Source of the DNA: Pseudomonas sp. SJZ079
Lineage (GTDB): Bacteria; Pseudomonadota; Gammaproteobacteria; Pseudomonadales; Pseudomonadaceae
Reading direction: 5' to 3'
DNA length: 49,690 bases
Assembly: GCF_007993865.1 (NCBI RefSeq)
Contig: NZ_VIUH01000033.1
Coordinates: 1 to 49,690 of the forward strand
Positions 19,345 to 28,393 of the stretch are shown here, in pieces (the first letter of the stretch is position 1; every line of letters begins with the position of its first letter). Position numbers and translations under genes: made by a program. The notes under the pieces are model-generated. The model was given only the letters and a program-made list of their open reading frames with translations. It was not told the DNA's origin and searched no databases.

Positions 19345-19415
19345 GTAGGGCGGATGCCAGGAGCCTGTCGGACTGATGCCGCCCTACTTGCGGGCGCTCA
19401 AGTCCGACAGGCTCC
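19345..19415. repeat. Nested inverted repeats between aat and trxB
   Basis: A perfect 15-bp pair GGAGCCTGTCGGACT (19360-19374) / AGTCCGACAGGCTCC (19401-19415) encloses GC-rich DNA. A second pair GTAGGGCGG (19345-19353) / CCGCCCTAC (19379-19387) overlaps it, so the two hairpins exclude each other. The GGAGCCTGTCGGACT arm resembles dispersed palindromic repeats that I remember from Pseudomonas intergenic regions. It may also terminate trxB transcripts, though no T-run follows. Confidence 0.6.
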
Positions 19416-19436
19416 CAGGCACCCGCCCAGGGGCTA

Positions 19437-20387
19437 TCAGTTGTCGTCGAGAAACTTCTCGACATCCAGTGCTGCCATGCAGCCCGCACCAGCCGAGGTG
19501 ACGGCTTGACGGTAAACGTGGTCGGCGACGTCGCCGGCGGCAAAGACGCCCTCGATGCTGGTTGCGGTGGCATTGCCTTCGCTGCCACCCTTGATCAGCA
19601 GGTAGCCGTCGCGCATTTCCAGCTGGCCCTGGAACAGGTCGGTATTGGGCTTATGACCGATGGCGATGAATACGCCGGTCAGCGGCAACTCTTTGGCTAT
19701 CCCGTTGGTCGTATCCTTCAGGCGCACTCCGGTCACGCCGCTGGCATCCCCCAACACTTCATCCAGGGTGTGGTTCCAGTGCAGGTGAACGTTGCCGTTG
19801 GCGGCTTTGTCGAACAGTTTGTCCTGCAGGATTTTTTCCGAGCGCAGTTTGTCGCGACGATGGACCAGATGCACTTCCTTGGCGATATTGGCCAGGTACA
19901 GCGCTTCCTCCACGGCCGTGTTGCCGCCACCGATGACGGCAACCACTTGGTTGCGATAGAAGAATCCATCGCAGGTGGCGCAGGCTGAAACACCCTTGCC
20001 GGCAAAGGCTTCTTCCGAGGGCAGGCCTAGGTACTGGGCCGAGGCGCCGGTGGCGATGATTAAGGCATCACAGGTGTAGGTGCCACTGTCGCCTGTGAGG
20101 GTAAAAGGGCGAGCCTGCAACTCGGCTGTGTGGATGTGGTCATAGATGATCTCGGTATCGAAGCGCTCGGCGTGCTTTTGCATACGCTCCATCAGCGCCG
20201 GGCCGGTCAGGCCTTCGACGTCACCCGGCCAGTTATCCACTTCGGTGGTGGTGGTGAGCTGGCCGCCAGGTTCGATACCAGTGATGACTACAGGTCTGAG
20301 GTTGGCGCGAGCGGCGTATACGGCAGCGCTATAACCGGCAGGGCCGGAGCCCAGGATGATCAGGCGTGAATGCTTGACTTCGCTCAT
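19437..20387 (-). CDS. trxB: Thioredoxin reductase
   Basis: An FAD enzyme that reduces thioredoxin with NADPH. 316 residues, with the FAD-binding GSGPAGYSAAVYAARA near 13-28, the redox-active Cys136-Ala-Thr-Cys139, the NADPH-binding GGGNTAVEEALYLA near 153-166, and the C-terminal GVFAAGDVAD. It is divergent from ftsK. Confidence 0.97.
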   Translation of the reverse strand: MSEVKHSRLIILGSGPAGYSAAVYAARANLRPVVITGIEPGGQLTTTTEVDNWPGDVEGLTGPALMERMQKHAERFDTEIIYDHIHTAELQARPFTLTGDSGTYTCDALIIATGASAQYLGLPSEEAFAGKGVSACATCDGFFYRNQVVAVIGGGNTAVEEALYLANIAKEVHLVHRRDKLRSEKILQDKLFDKAANGNVHLHWNHTLDEVLGDASGVTGVRLKDTTNGIAKELPLTGVFIAIGHKPNTDLFQGQLEMRDGYLLIKGGSEGNATATSIEGVFAAGDVADHVYRQAVTSAGAGCMAALDVEKFLDDN

Positions 20388-20628
20388 AAAAACACCTCAT
20401 AAGCCTTTGTCACAAAAGAGAATGCATGCTCCAATTGAGCCGCACGGAAGATGATGCCGGCTATGCTACACCGAAGCAGAGGGTGAACAGGAGTCAGCGA
20501 CACGAGGCTCCGACGGTACAGAGTTTACCCTAGCAGGGCTGTGTGGCAGCAGTCGGACAAACCCGTACAATAGGCCTCACTTTCGCCGTTAACCGATGAT
20601 TCGGCGCGCCCCATCGGCGCAGGAATAG

Positions 20629-20649
20629 ATGCGTTTTGAAGAACTCTAG
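20629..20649 (+). CDS. Possible six-codon leader frame overlapping the ftsK start
   Basis: ATG at 20629 follows AGGA by four bases and reads six codons (MRFEEL) to a TAG, running across the TTG start of ftsK at 20636 in another frame. If translated it could tune ftsK initiation. It may equally be chance. Confidence 0.2.
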   Translation: MRFEEL

Positions 20650-23038
20650 CACTACAGCTCAGGCACCGATCTGGCGCCAGCAACTGCCCTACCGATTGAA
20701 AGAGGGCGCACTGATTGCCCTTGGCGCACTCTGCCTTTATCTGTGGATGGCGTTGCTGACTTACGATGCGGCCGATCCAGGCTGGACGCACACCAGCAAT
20801 GTGGAACAGGTGCACAACGCAGCCGGTCGCGCCGGTGCGTGGTTCGCCGACATCCTATTCATGGCCCTGGGCTATTTCGCCTATCTGTTTCCGCTATTGC
20901 TCGGGGTTAAGACCCTGCAAGTGTTTCGCGACCGCCATAAACCCTGGCACTGGAGTGGCTGGCTGTTTTCCTGGCGACTGATCGGCTTGGTATTCCTGGT
21001 GTTGTCGGGGGCGGCGTTGGCCGATATCCATTTTGACGCCGGTTCAAGCATGCCGGCTTCAGCTGGTGGTGCCCTGGGTGAAAGTATTGGTCAGCTGGCC
21101 GAAGGCGCGCTGAATGTGCAGGGCAGTACCCTGCTGTTTATTGCACTTTTTCTCTTTGGCTTGACGGTATTTACCGACTTGTCCTGGTTCAAAGTGATGG
21201 ACCTGACCGGCAAGATCACCCTGGACTTGTTCGAATTGATCCAGAATCTGGTCAACCGCTGGTGGAGCGCTCGGGTCGAGCGCAAACAGCTGGCACTGCA
21301 ACTACGCGAAGTCGATGAGCAGGTTAGCAACGTGGCAGCCCCGATGGTGCATGACCGCCGTGAGCAAGCCAAAGTCAAAGAGCGCCTGCTCGCTCGCGAA
21401 GAAACCCTGAGCAAGCACATGAGCGAGCGTGAGAACCGCATCGCGCCGATCATTACCCCGCCTGCTGCAGCGAAAACCGCTGAGCCGAGCAAGCGTGTGC
21501 TGAAAGAAAAGCAAGCGCCGTTGTTCGTCGATAGCGCGGTGGAGGGCACGCTGCCGCCGATTGCTATCCTCGATGTGGCGGAAAAGGTCCAGAAGAAATA
21601 TTCGCCAGAGTCTCTCGAGGCCATGTCGCGCCTATTGGAGATCAAACTCAAGGAGTTTGGTGTCGAGGTGCTGGTCGAATCGGTTCATCCCGGTCCGGTG
21701 ATCACGCGCTTTGAAATACAGCCGGCCGCAGGGGTAAAAGTCAGCCGCATTTCCAACTTGGCCAAAGACCTGGCCCGTTCGCTGGCAGTGATCAGTGTGC
21801 GGGTGGTGGAAGTCATTCCGGGTAAAACCACAGTCGGCATCGAGATACCCAACGAAGACCGGCAGATCGTACGCTTCTCCGAGGTGCTGTCCTCGCCCGA
21901 ATATGATGAAGCCAAGTCGCCGGTCACCCTGGCTCTAGGGCATGACATCGGTGGCAAACCGGTGATTACCGACCTGGCGCGCATGCCGCACCTGCTGGTA
22001 GCGGGCACCACCGGCTCGGGCAAGTCGGTGGGGGTCAACGCGATGATCCTGTCGATCCTGTTCAAATCCACGCCGGAGGAGGCGCGGATGATCATGATTG
22101 ACCCGAAAATGCTCGAACTGTCGATCTACGAGGGTATCCCGCACTTGCTCTGCCCGGTCGTGACCGACATGAAGGAGGCGGCCAATGCCCTGCGTTGGAG
22201 CGTGGCCGAGATGGAGCGGCGCTACAAGCTGATGTCGAAGATGGGCGTACGCAACCTGGCTGGCTTCAACCGCAAGGTCAAAGACGCCATCGATGCCGGA
22301 CAACCGCTGGAAGATCCGCTGTACAAGCGCGAAAGCATTCACGATGAGGCGCCGCTGCTGAAACCACTGCCGACTATCGTGGTAGTGGTCGACGAGTTCG
22401 CCGACATGATGATGATCGTCGGCAAGAAGGTCGAAGAATTGATCGCGCGCATCGCGCAAAAGGCGCGGGCTGCGGGTATTCACCTGATTCTCGCCACCCA
22501 GCGGCCATCGGTAGACGTGATCACCGGCCTGATCAAGGCCAACATCCCGACCCGTATGGCCTTCCAGGTGTCGAGCAAGATCGATTCGCGTACCATTCTC
22601 GATCAGGGTGGCGCCGAACAATTGCTTGGCCATGGTGACATGCTCTATCTGCCGCCCGGTACCGGACTGCCGATTCGGGTGCACGGCGCCTTCGTTTCCG
22701 ATGAAGAGGTGCACCGTGTCGTCGATGCGTGGAAGCAGCGTGGCACCCCGGATTACATCGAAGACATCCTCGCCGGCGTTGAAGAGGCTGGCAGTGGCTT
22801 TGACGGTAGCAGCGAGGGCAGTAGCGAGGGCAGTGAGTCAGACCCGCTGTATGACGAGGCCGTGCGCTTTGTCACCGAAAGTCGCCGCGCTTCGATTTCC
22901 GCGGTACAGCGCAAGCTGAAGATTGGCTACAACCGCGCCGCGCGGATGATTGAAGCCATGGAAATGGCCGGCGTGGTGACGTCCATGAATACCAACGGCT
23001 CGCGTGAAGTGATCGCGCCGAGCCCCGTTCGCGACTAA
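20636..23038 (+). CDS. ftsK: DNA translocase FtsK
   Basis: Links division to chromosome dimer resolution: the N-terminus anchors at the septum and the C-terminal motor pumps DNA. 800 residues: about four membrane segments (residues 20-190), a short linker, the alpha/beta motor with Walker A GTTGSGKS near 457-464 and Walker B TIVVVVDEFADM, then a C-terminal gamma winged helix (RRASISAVQRKLKIGYNRAARMIEAME). The linker is far shorter than in E. coli. The start is a TTG: no in-frame ATG lies near the conserved N-terminus. A Gly-Ser-rich stretch (GSSEGSSEGSES) precedes the gamma domain. Confidence 0.95.
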   Translation: MKNSSTTAQAPIWRQQLPYRLKEGALIALGALCLYLWMALLTYDAADPGWTHTSNVEQVHNAAGRAGAWFADILFMALGYFAYLFPLLLGVKTLQVFRDRHKPWHWSGWLFSWRLIGLVFLVLSGAALADIHFDAGSSMPASAGGALGESIGQLAEGALNVQGSTLLFIALFLFGLTVFTDLSWFKVMDLTGKITLDLFELIQNLVNRWWSARVERKQLALQLREVDEQVSNVAAPMVHDRREQAKVKERLLAREETLSKHMSERENRIAPIITPPAAAKTAEPSKRVLKEKQAPLFVDSAVEGTLPPIAILDVAEKVQKKYSPESLEAMSRLLEIKLKEFGVEVLVESVHPGPVITRFEIQPAAGVKVSRISNLAKDLARSLAVISVRVVEVIPGKTTVGIEIPNEDRQIVRFSEVLSSPEYDEAKSPVTLALGHDIGGKPVITDLARMPHLLVAGTTGSGKSVGVNAMILSILFKSTPEEARMIMIDPKMLELSIYEGIPHLLCPVVTDMKEAANALRWSVAEMERRYKLMSKMGVRNLAGFNRKVKDAIDAGQPLEDPLYKRESIHDEAPLLKPLPTIVVVVDEFADMMMIVGKKVEELIARIAQKARAAGIHLILATQRPSVDVITGLIKANIPTRMAFQVSSKIDSRTILDQGGAEQLLGHGDMLYLPPGTGLPIRVHGAFVSDEEVHRVVDAWKQRGTPDYIEDILAGVEEAGSGFDGSSEGSSEGSESDPLYDEAVRFVTESRRASISAVQRKLKIGYNRAARMIEAMEMAGVVTSMNTNGSREVIAPSPVRD

Positions 23039-23069
23039 CGCCTACATATCGACTTTTAAGAGGACTTTC

Positions 23070-23696
23070 ATGCGCCTGATTCGCATGCTGTTGTTGGTTG
23101 TTCTAAGCGTTTCCAGCATGTCTGCCCTGGCGGCCGACGAGGCGGCGGTGCAGCGTCTGACGCAATTGCTCAACCAGGCTCAAACCATCAGTGCGCGCTT
23201 CTCGCAACTGACCCTGGACGGTAGCGGCACTCAGCTGCAGGAAACCGCGGGCCAGTTGGTGTTGAAGCGCCCTGGCTTGTTTCGCTGGCACACCGACGAG
23301 CCGATGGAGCAGTTGCTGGTATCCAATGGCAAGAAGGTCTGGTTGTACGATCCGGACCTGCAACAGGTAACCATTCAGACCCTCGACCAGCGCCTGACGC
23401 ACACGCCTGCACTGTTGCTGTCGGGTGACGTCTCGAAGATCAGCGAGAATTTCGACATCAGCTACAAGGAAGGCGGTAGCGTGGTCGATTTCATTCTCAA
23501 GCCCAAGGCCAAGGACACCCTGTTCGATAGCTTGCGTCTGTCGTTTCGCAGTGGCGTGTTGAATGACATGCAGTTGATCGACAGCATCGGCCAGCGCACC
23601 AATATTTTGTTCCTCAGTGTGAAGATGAACGAGAAACTGGATGACGGGCAGTTCAGCTTCGACATTCCGGACGGCGTGGACGTCATTCAAGAGTAA
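23070..23696 (+). CDS. lolA: Outer-membrane lipoprotein carrier protein LolA
   Basis: Carries lipoproteins across the periplasm from LolCDE to LolB. 208 residues with a Sec signal peptide (MRLIRMLLLVVLSVSSMSAL, cleavage near AA-DE). The mature part has the LKRPGLFRWHTDEP and KKVWLYDPDLQQVT strands of the family. It begins 31 bp after ftsK and 19 bp before rarA, so it is probably in one transcription unit. Confidence 0.95.
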   Translation: MRLIRMLLLVVLSVSSMSALAADEAAVQRLTQLLNQAQTISARFSQLTLDGSGTQLQETAGQLVLKRPGLFRWHTDEPMEQLLVSNGKKVWLYDPDLQQVTIQTLDQRLTHTPALLLSGDVSKISENFDISYKEGGSVVDFILKPKAKDTLFDSLRLSFRSGVLNDMQLIDSIGQRTNILFLSVKMNEKLDDGQFSFDIPDGVDVIQE

Positions 23697-23715
23697 GAGG
23701 TCTTAGCCCGGTTCC

Positions 23716-25041
23716 ATGGATCTATTTAGCAAGGCTCCTGTCGCGCAACCACTGGCTGCCCGTTTGCGCGCGGCCACTCTGGACGAGTATGTCGGTCAGG
23801 AGCACCTGCTCGCCCGTGGTAAACCGCTGCGTGAGGCGCTGGAGCAGGGCGCGCTGCACTCGATGATCTTCTGGGGACCACCGGGTGTCGGCAAAACGAC
23901 TCTGGCGCGTTTATTGGCCCAGGTGACCGATGCGCATTTCGAGACGATTTCCGCGGTGCTCTCCGGGGTCAAGGAAATCCGTCAGGCGGTCGAGATTGCC
24001 CAGCAGCACGCCGCACAGTACGGTCGGCGCACCATTTTGTTCGTCGATGAAGTGCACCGCTTCAACAAGTCGCAACAGGACGCCTTCCTGCCTTACGTCG
24101 AGGACGGCACGCTGATCTTTATCGGCGCCACCACCGAAAATCCTTCGTTCGAGTTGAATAACGCCTTGCTCTCGCGCGCACGGGTCTATGTGCTGAAAAG
24201 CCTTGACGAAGCGGCGCTGCGCAAGTTGGTGGCCCGCGCCTTGAGCGACCCGAAAGGCCTGGCTGAGCGGCAACTGAGTCTGCCGGAGGAAAGCTTCAAG
24301 ATTCTCCTGGCCGCGGCGGATGGCGACGGCCGGCGCCTGCTGAATTTTCTGGAAAACGCCGCGGACCTGGCCGAAGACGGCGGCGAAATCAGCCACGAGC
24401 TGTTGCTCGACCTGCTTGGCGACAGCCGTCGGCGTTTCGACAAGGGCGGTGAAGCGTTCTACGACCAGATTTCCGCACTGCATAAGTCGGTGCGTGGCTC
24501 CAGCCCCGATGGCGCCTTGTACTGGTTCGCGCGCATGCTCGATGGTGGCTGCGACCCGTTGTATATCGCCCGTCGCGTGGTGCGTATGGCTAGCGAAGAC
24601 ATCGGTAATGCCGATCCGCGAGCGCTGACACTGTGCCTGAATGCCTGGGATGTGCAGGAGCGCCTGGGTAGCCCGGAAGGCGAGTTGGCCGTGGCGCAGG
24701 CCATCGTCTACCTGGCCTGCGCGCCGAAGAGCAATGCTGTGTACAACGCCTTCAAGGCGGCCATGCGCGATGCCGCTGAACATGGTTCGCAGGAAGTGCC
24801 GCTGCATTTGCGCAATGCTCCGACCAAACTGATGAAAGAGTTGGGCTATGGCGACGAGTATCGCTATGCCCACGATGAGCCAGAGGCTTATGCGGCGGGT
24901 GAGGATTATTTCCCCGAGCAGTTGCCACCGCGCCAGTACTACCAGCCGGTTGCACGTGGCTTGGAATTGAAGATCCGCGACAAGCTGAATCATCTCGCCG
25001 CCCAAGATCGCGTCAGCCCGCGGCAGCGGAGAAAGCCATGA
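23716..25041 (+). CDS. rarA: Replication-associated recombination protein A
   Basis: An AAA+ clamp-loader-like ATPase (MgsA) that acts at stalled replication forks. 441 residues, Walker A GPPGVGKT at 54-61, Walker B ILFVDEVHRFNKSQQDAF, sensor region GATTENPSFELN, then a C-terminal tetramerisation domain. The crcB start overlaps its stop by four bases. Confidence 0.96.
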   Translation: MDLFSKAPVAQPLAARLRAATLDEYVGQEHLLARGKPLREALEQGALHSMIFWGPPGVGKTTLARLLAQVTDAHFETISAVLSGVKEIRQAVEIAQQHAAQYGRRTILFVDEVHRFNKSQQDAFLPYVEDGTLIFIGATTENPSFELNNALLSRARVYVLKSLDEAALRKLVARALSDPKGLAERQLSLPEESFKILLAAADGDGRRLLNFLENAADLAEDGGEISHELLLDLLGDSRRRFDKGGEAFYDQISALHKSVRGSSPDGALYWFARMLDGGCDPLYIARRVVRMASEDIGNADPRALTLCLNAWDVQERLGSPEGELAVAQAIVYLACAPKSNAVYNAFKAAMRDAAEHGSQEVPLHLRNAPTKLMKELGYGDEYRYAHDEPEAYAAGEDYFPEQLPPRQYYQPVARGLELKIRDKLNHLAAQDRVSPRQRRKP

Positions 25042-25412
25042 TCGGCGTGTTTGTTGCGGTCGCTGCAGGCGGTACAGCCGGCTGCCTGCTGCGCTTCACG
25101 ACCGCCAACTGGATCAACAGCCATTGGCCGCAGCACTTCAATATCGCCACCTTGCTGGTCAATATCGTCGGCTGTTTACTGATTGGCTACTTCTATGGCC
25201 TGTTCCTGCTCCGTCCGGATGTTCCGCTGGAGTTGCGCGCCGGTTTGCTGGTTGGCTTTCTCGGTGGCCTGACGACGTTTTCTTCCTTTTCCCTCGACAC
25301 GCTGCGCTTGCTGGAAAGCGGGCAACTGCTGCTGGCCATTGGCTATGTGACACTCAGCGTGTTCGGCGGCCTGCTCGCCACCTGGGCGGGCTTGTCCCTG
25401 ACCAAACTCTGA
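25038..25412 (+). CDS. crcB: Fluoride ion channel FluC/CrcB
   Basis: Exports fluoride as a dual-topology dimer. 124 residues with four membrane segments, the conserved GCLLRF start and the GFLGGLTTFSSFS sodium/fluoride-pore motif. It overlaps rarA as ATGA and is 15 bp from serS. I see no obvious fluoride riboswitch, and the tight coupling would leave no room for one. Confidence 0.94.
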   Translation: MIGVFVAVAAGGTAGCLLRFTTANWINSHWPQHFNIATLLVNIVGCLLIGYFYGLFLLRPDVPLELRAGLLVGFLGGLTTFSSFSLDTLRLLESGQLLLAIGYVTLSVFGGLLATWAGLSLTKL

Positions 25413-25427
25413 TGATGAGAGACGAAC

Positions 25428-26708
25428 ATGCTTGATTCCAAATTGGTGCGCAGCCAACTCCACGAAATTGCCCAACGCCTGGCGACGCGCGGCTTCGAAC
25501 TGGATGTGGCGCGTTTCGAAGCGCTGGAAGCCCAGCGCAAGACGTTGCAAACCCGCACCGAACAACTGCAGGCCGAGCGCAACAGTCGCTCCAAGGCCAT
25601 TGGCCAGGCCAAGCAGCGCGGTGAGGATATCGCGCCATTGCTGGCCGATGTCGACCGCATGGGCAGCGAGCTGGACGCCGGTAAGCAGGAACTGGACGCT
25701 ATTCAGAGCGAACTGGACAGCCTGCTGCTGAACATCCCCAACCTGCCACACGAGTCGGTGCCGGTCGGCGAGGATGAAGAGGCCAATGTCGAAGTACGCC
25801 GCTGGGGCACGCCGAAATCCTTCGATTTCGCGATCCAGGATCACGTCAGCCTGGGCGAACAGCATGGTTGGCTGGACTTCGAGACCGCGGCGAAGCTCTC
25901 CGGCGCCCGTTTCGCCTTGTTGCGAGGGCCTATCGCTCGACTGCACCGTGCCCTGGCGCAGTTCATGATCAACCTGCACACCGGCGAACATGGCTACGAA
26001 GAGGCCTATACCCCGTACCTGGTGCAAGCTCCTGCCTTGCAAGGCACGGGTCAGTTGCCGAAGTTCGAGGAGGATCTGTTCAAGATCAGCCGCGAAAACG
26101 AGGCCGACCTGTACCTGATTCCGACCGCCGAAGTGTCGCTGACCAATATCGTCGCGGGCGAGATTGTCGATGCCAAACAATTGCCGTTGAAGTTCGTCGC
26201 CCACACCCCGTGCTTCCGTAGCGAAGCCGGCGCTTCCGGACGCGACACCCGCGGGATGATTCGCCAACACCAGTTCGACAAAGTCGAGATGGTGCAGATC
26301 GTCGAGCCGAGCACTTCCGAAGCGGCCCTGGAAGAACTCACCGGCAATGCCGAGAAGGTGCTGCAACTGCTTGAACTGCCGTACCGCGTGCTGGCCTTGT
26401 GCACCGGCGACATGGGCTTCGGTGCGACCAAGACCTACGACCTGGAAGTCTGGGTGCCGAGTCAGGACAAGTACCGGGAAATCTCCTCCTGCTCCAACTG
26501 TGGCGACTTCCAGGCGCGGCGCATGCAGGCGCGCTACCGTAACCCGGAAACCGGCAAGCCCGAGTTGCTGCACACCTTGAATGGTTCCGGGTTGGCCGTA
26601 GGCCGCACCCTGGTGGCGGTACTGGAGAACTACCAGCAGGCCGATGGCTCGATCCGCGTTCCGGACGTGCTCAAGCCCTATATGGCCGGCATCGAGGTAA
26701 TCGGCTAA
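25428..26708 (+). CDS. serS: Seryl-tRNA synthetase
   Basis: Charges tRNA-Ser. 426 residues: the N-terminal long coiled-coil arm (about 27-100) that grips the extra arm of tRNA-Ser, then the class II core with motif 2 (FRSEAGASGRDTRGMIRQHQ) and motif 3 (GRTLVAVLENYQQADG). A cognate tRNA-Ser(UGA) gene lies in the same window at 31725. Confidence 0.97.
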   Translation: MLDSKLVRSQLHEIAQRLATRGFELDVARFEALEAQRKTLQTRTEQLQAERNSRSKAIGQAKQRGEDIAPLLADVDRMGSELDAGKQELDAIQSELDSLLLNIPNLPHESVPVGEDEEANVEVRRWGTPKSFDFAIQDHVSLGEQHGWLDFETAAKLSGARFALLRGPIARLHRALAQFMINLHTGEHGYEEAYTPYLVQAPALQGTGQLPKFEEDLFKISRENEADLYLIPTAEVSLTNIVAGEIVDAKQLPLKFVAHTPCFRSEAGASGRDTRGMIRQHQFDKVEMVQIVEPSTSEAALEELTGNAEKVLQLLELPYRVLALCTGDMGFGATKTYDLEVWVPSQDKYREISSCSNCGDFQARRMQARYRNPETGKPELLHTLNGSGLAVGRTLVAVLENYQQADGSIRVPDVLKPYMAGIEVIG

Positions 26709-26811
26709 AACCGCTGAGCTTTCGGCTATGCGGGCTCAACCACGCTCGCATGGCCTGCGCTGGCCAGGTTCTCCCGTGTCCGCCGTAAGATCGCAGGCTA
26801 CTTTTCTCTAA

Positions 26812-26829
26812 GCCATCCGCCAGGATGGC
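26812..26829. promoter_or_regulatory. Hairpin just upstream of cysG
   Basis: GCCATCC-GCCA-GGATGGC, perfect 7-bp arms, ending 18 bp before the cysG ATG. It could occlude or expose the ribosome binding region, or end serS transcripts. No T-run follows directly. Confidence 0.35.
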
Positions 26830-26847
26830 GCATCTTGGGTATTTGCC

Positions 26848-28242
26848 ATGGATTTCCTTCCCCTGTTTCACAAACTGCACGATCGCCTGGCGCTGGTGGT
26901 CGGTGGTGGTGAAGTGGCGCTGCGCAAAGCCCGCTTGCTGGCGGACGCCGGGGCTACCCTGAGAGTCGTCGCGCCAGAGGTGCGGGACGATCTGCGCGAG
27001 CTCGCCGGGCAGGGCGCCAATCAGTTGTTGCTGCGAGGCTATCAGGCAAGCGACCTGGAGGGTGTGGCGCTGATCATTGCCGCCACCGATGACGAACCCT
27101 TGAATGCGCAGATTTCCGCACAGGCTCAGGCGCTCGGTATCCCGGTCAATGTGGTGGACGCGCCGAAGCTGTGTAGCGTGATTTTCCCGGCCATCGTCGA
27201 TCGTTCGCCGCTGATCGTCGCCGTCAGTAGCGGGGGTGATGCTCCGGTGTTGGCGCGACTGATCCGCGCCAAGATCGAAACCTGGATTCCAGCGACTTAC
27301 GGCCAGCTGGCAGGGTTGGCGAAACGCTTCCGCGCTCAGGTTAAAGGCCTGCTGCCTGATGTGCAGCAACGCCGGGTGTTCTGGGAGGATGTATTTCAAG
27401 GGCAGATCGCCGAGAGCGTGTTTGCCGGCAAGTTGCATGAGGGTGAGCGTTTGCTCACGCAGAAAGTGGCCGGCGCCATACCGCAGGCCTTGGGTGAGGT
27501 CTATCTGGTCGGTGCCGGTCCGGGCGATCCCGATCTGTTGACCTTCCGTGCACTGCGTTTGATGCAGCAGGCCGATGTGGTGCTCTACGACCGCCTTGTC
27601 GCGCCGGCAATTATCGAATTGTGTCGCCGCGATGCCGAGCGCATCTATGTCGGCAAGCAGCGATCCGCCCATTCGGTGCCGCAGGATCAGATCAATCAGC
27701 GCTTGGTCACCCTGGCCAAAGAAGGCAAGCGGGTGCTGCGCTTGAAGGGCGGCGATCCATTTATCTTCGGCCGGGGTGGCGAAGAGATCGAAGAATTAGC
27801 GGCTCAGGGTATTCCTTTTCAGGTGGTGCCCGGCATCACCGCAGCCAGCGGCTGCGCGGCCTATGCCGGGATTCCGCTGACCCACCGCGATTACGCGCAA
27901 TCGGTACGCTTCGTCACCGGCCACCTCAAGGACGGTAGCTGCGATCTGCCGTGGGCAGAGTTCACTGCGTCAAGTCAGACCCTGGTGTTCTATATGGGCC
28001 TGGTCGGCTTACCGGTGATTTGCCAGCAACTGATTGCCCACGGACGCGCCGCCAGCACGCCGGCAGCGCTGATCCAGCAAGGCACCACCAGCAATCAGCG
28101 AGTGTTTACCGGCACCTTGGCCAATCTGCCGGAGCTGGTCGCGCAGCACAACGTGCATGCACCGACCTTGGTGATAGTCGGTGAGGTGGTGCAGTTGCGC
28201 GACAAACTGGCCTGGTTCGAAGGCGCTCAGACCGAGGTTTAA
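26848..28242 (+). CDS. cysG: Siroheme synthase (multifunctional CysG)
   Basis: Makes siroheme, the cofactor of sulfite and nitrite reductases, from uroporphyrinogen III. 464 residues. The N-terminal part is precorrin-2 dehydrogenase/ferrochelatase with the NAD-binding VVGGGEVALRK near 17-27. The C-terminal part, from about residue 217 (VGAGPGDPDLLTFRA), is the SAM-dependent uroporphyrinogen methyltransferase with LKGGDPFIFGRGGEE. It is 139 bp from serS and may have its own promoter. Confidence 0.96.
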   Translation: MDFLPLFHKLHDRLALVVGGGEVALRKARLLADAGATLRVVAPEVRDDLRELAGQGANQLLLRGYQASDLEGVALIIAATDDEPLNAQISAQAQALGIPVNVVDAPKLCSVIFPAIVDRSPLIVAVSSGGDAPVLARLIRAKIETWIPATYGQLAGLAKRFRAQVKGLLPDVQQRRVFWEDVFQGQIAESVFAGKLHEGERLLTQKVAGAIPQALGEVYLVGAGPGDPDLLTFRALRLMQQADVVLYDRLVAPAIIELCRRDAERIYVGKQRSAHSVPQDQINQRLVTLAKEGKRVLRLKGGDPFIFGRGGEEIEELAAQGIPFQVVPGITAASGCAAYAGIPLTHRDYAQSVRFVTGHLKDGSCDLPWAEFTASSQTLVFYMGLVGLPVICQQLIAHGRAASTPAALIQQGTTSNQRVFTGTLANLPELVAQHNVHAPTLVIVGEVVQLRDKLAWFEGAQTEV

Positions 28243-28318
28243 GTCGCGGCTACGGCAAGCGCTATACCACTGATCCTGCCACTGCCCTTCGACCAATAAC
28301 CCCATTCCCGACCCCTTT

Positions 28319-28330
28319 AGCCGTACGGCT
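28319..28330. repeat. 12-bp palindrome between cysG and ybiB
   Basis: AGCCGTACGGCT is self-complementary, with a looser CCCT...AGGG pair around it. It lies in the 151-bp gap between two converging genes. It may be part of a weak terminator, but no T-run accompanies it. Confidence 0.3.
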
Positions 28331-28393
28331 TAGGGATCCAGTCTAACCAGAGTAGGCCGATTGAAAACCGCAAAAATCTGCCTGCTCATGCGG

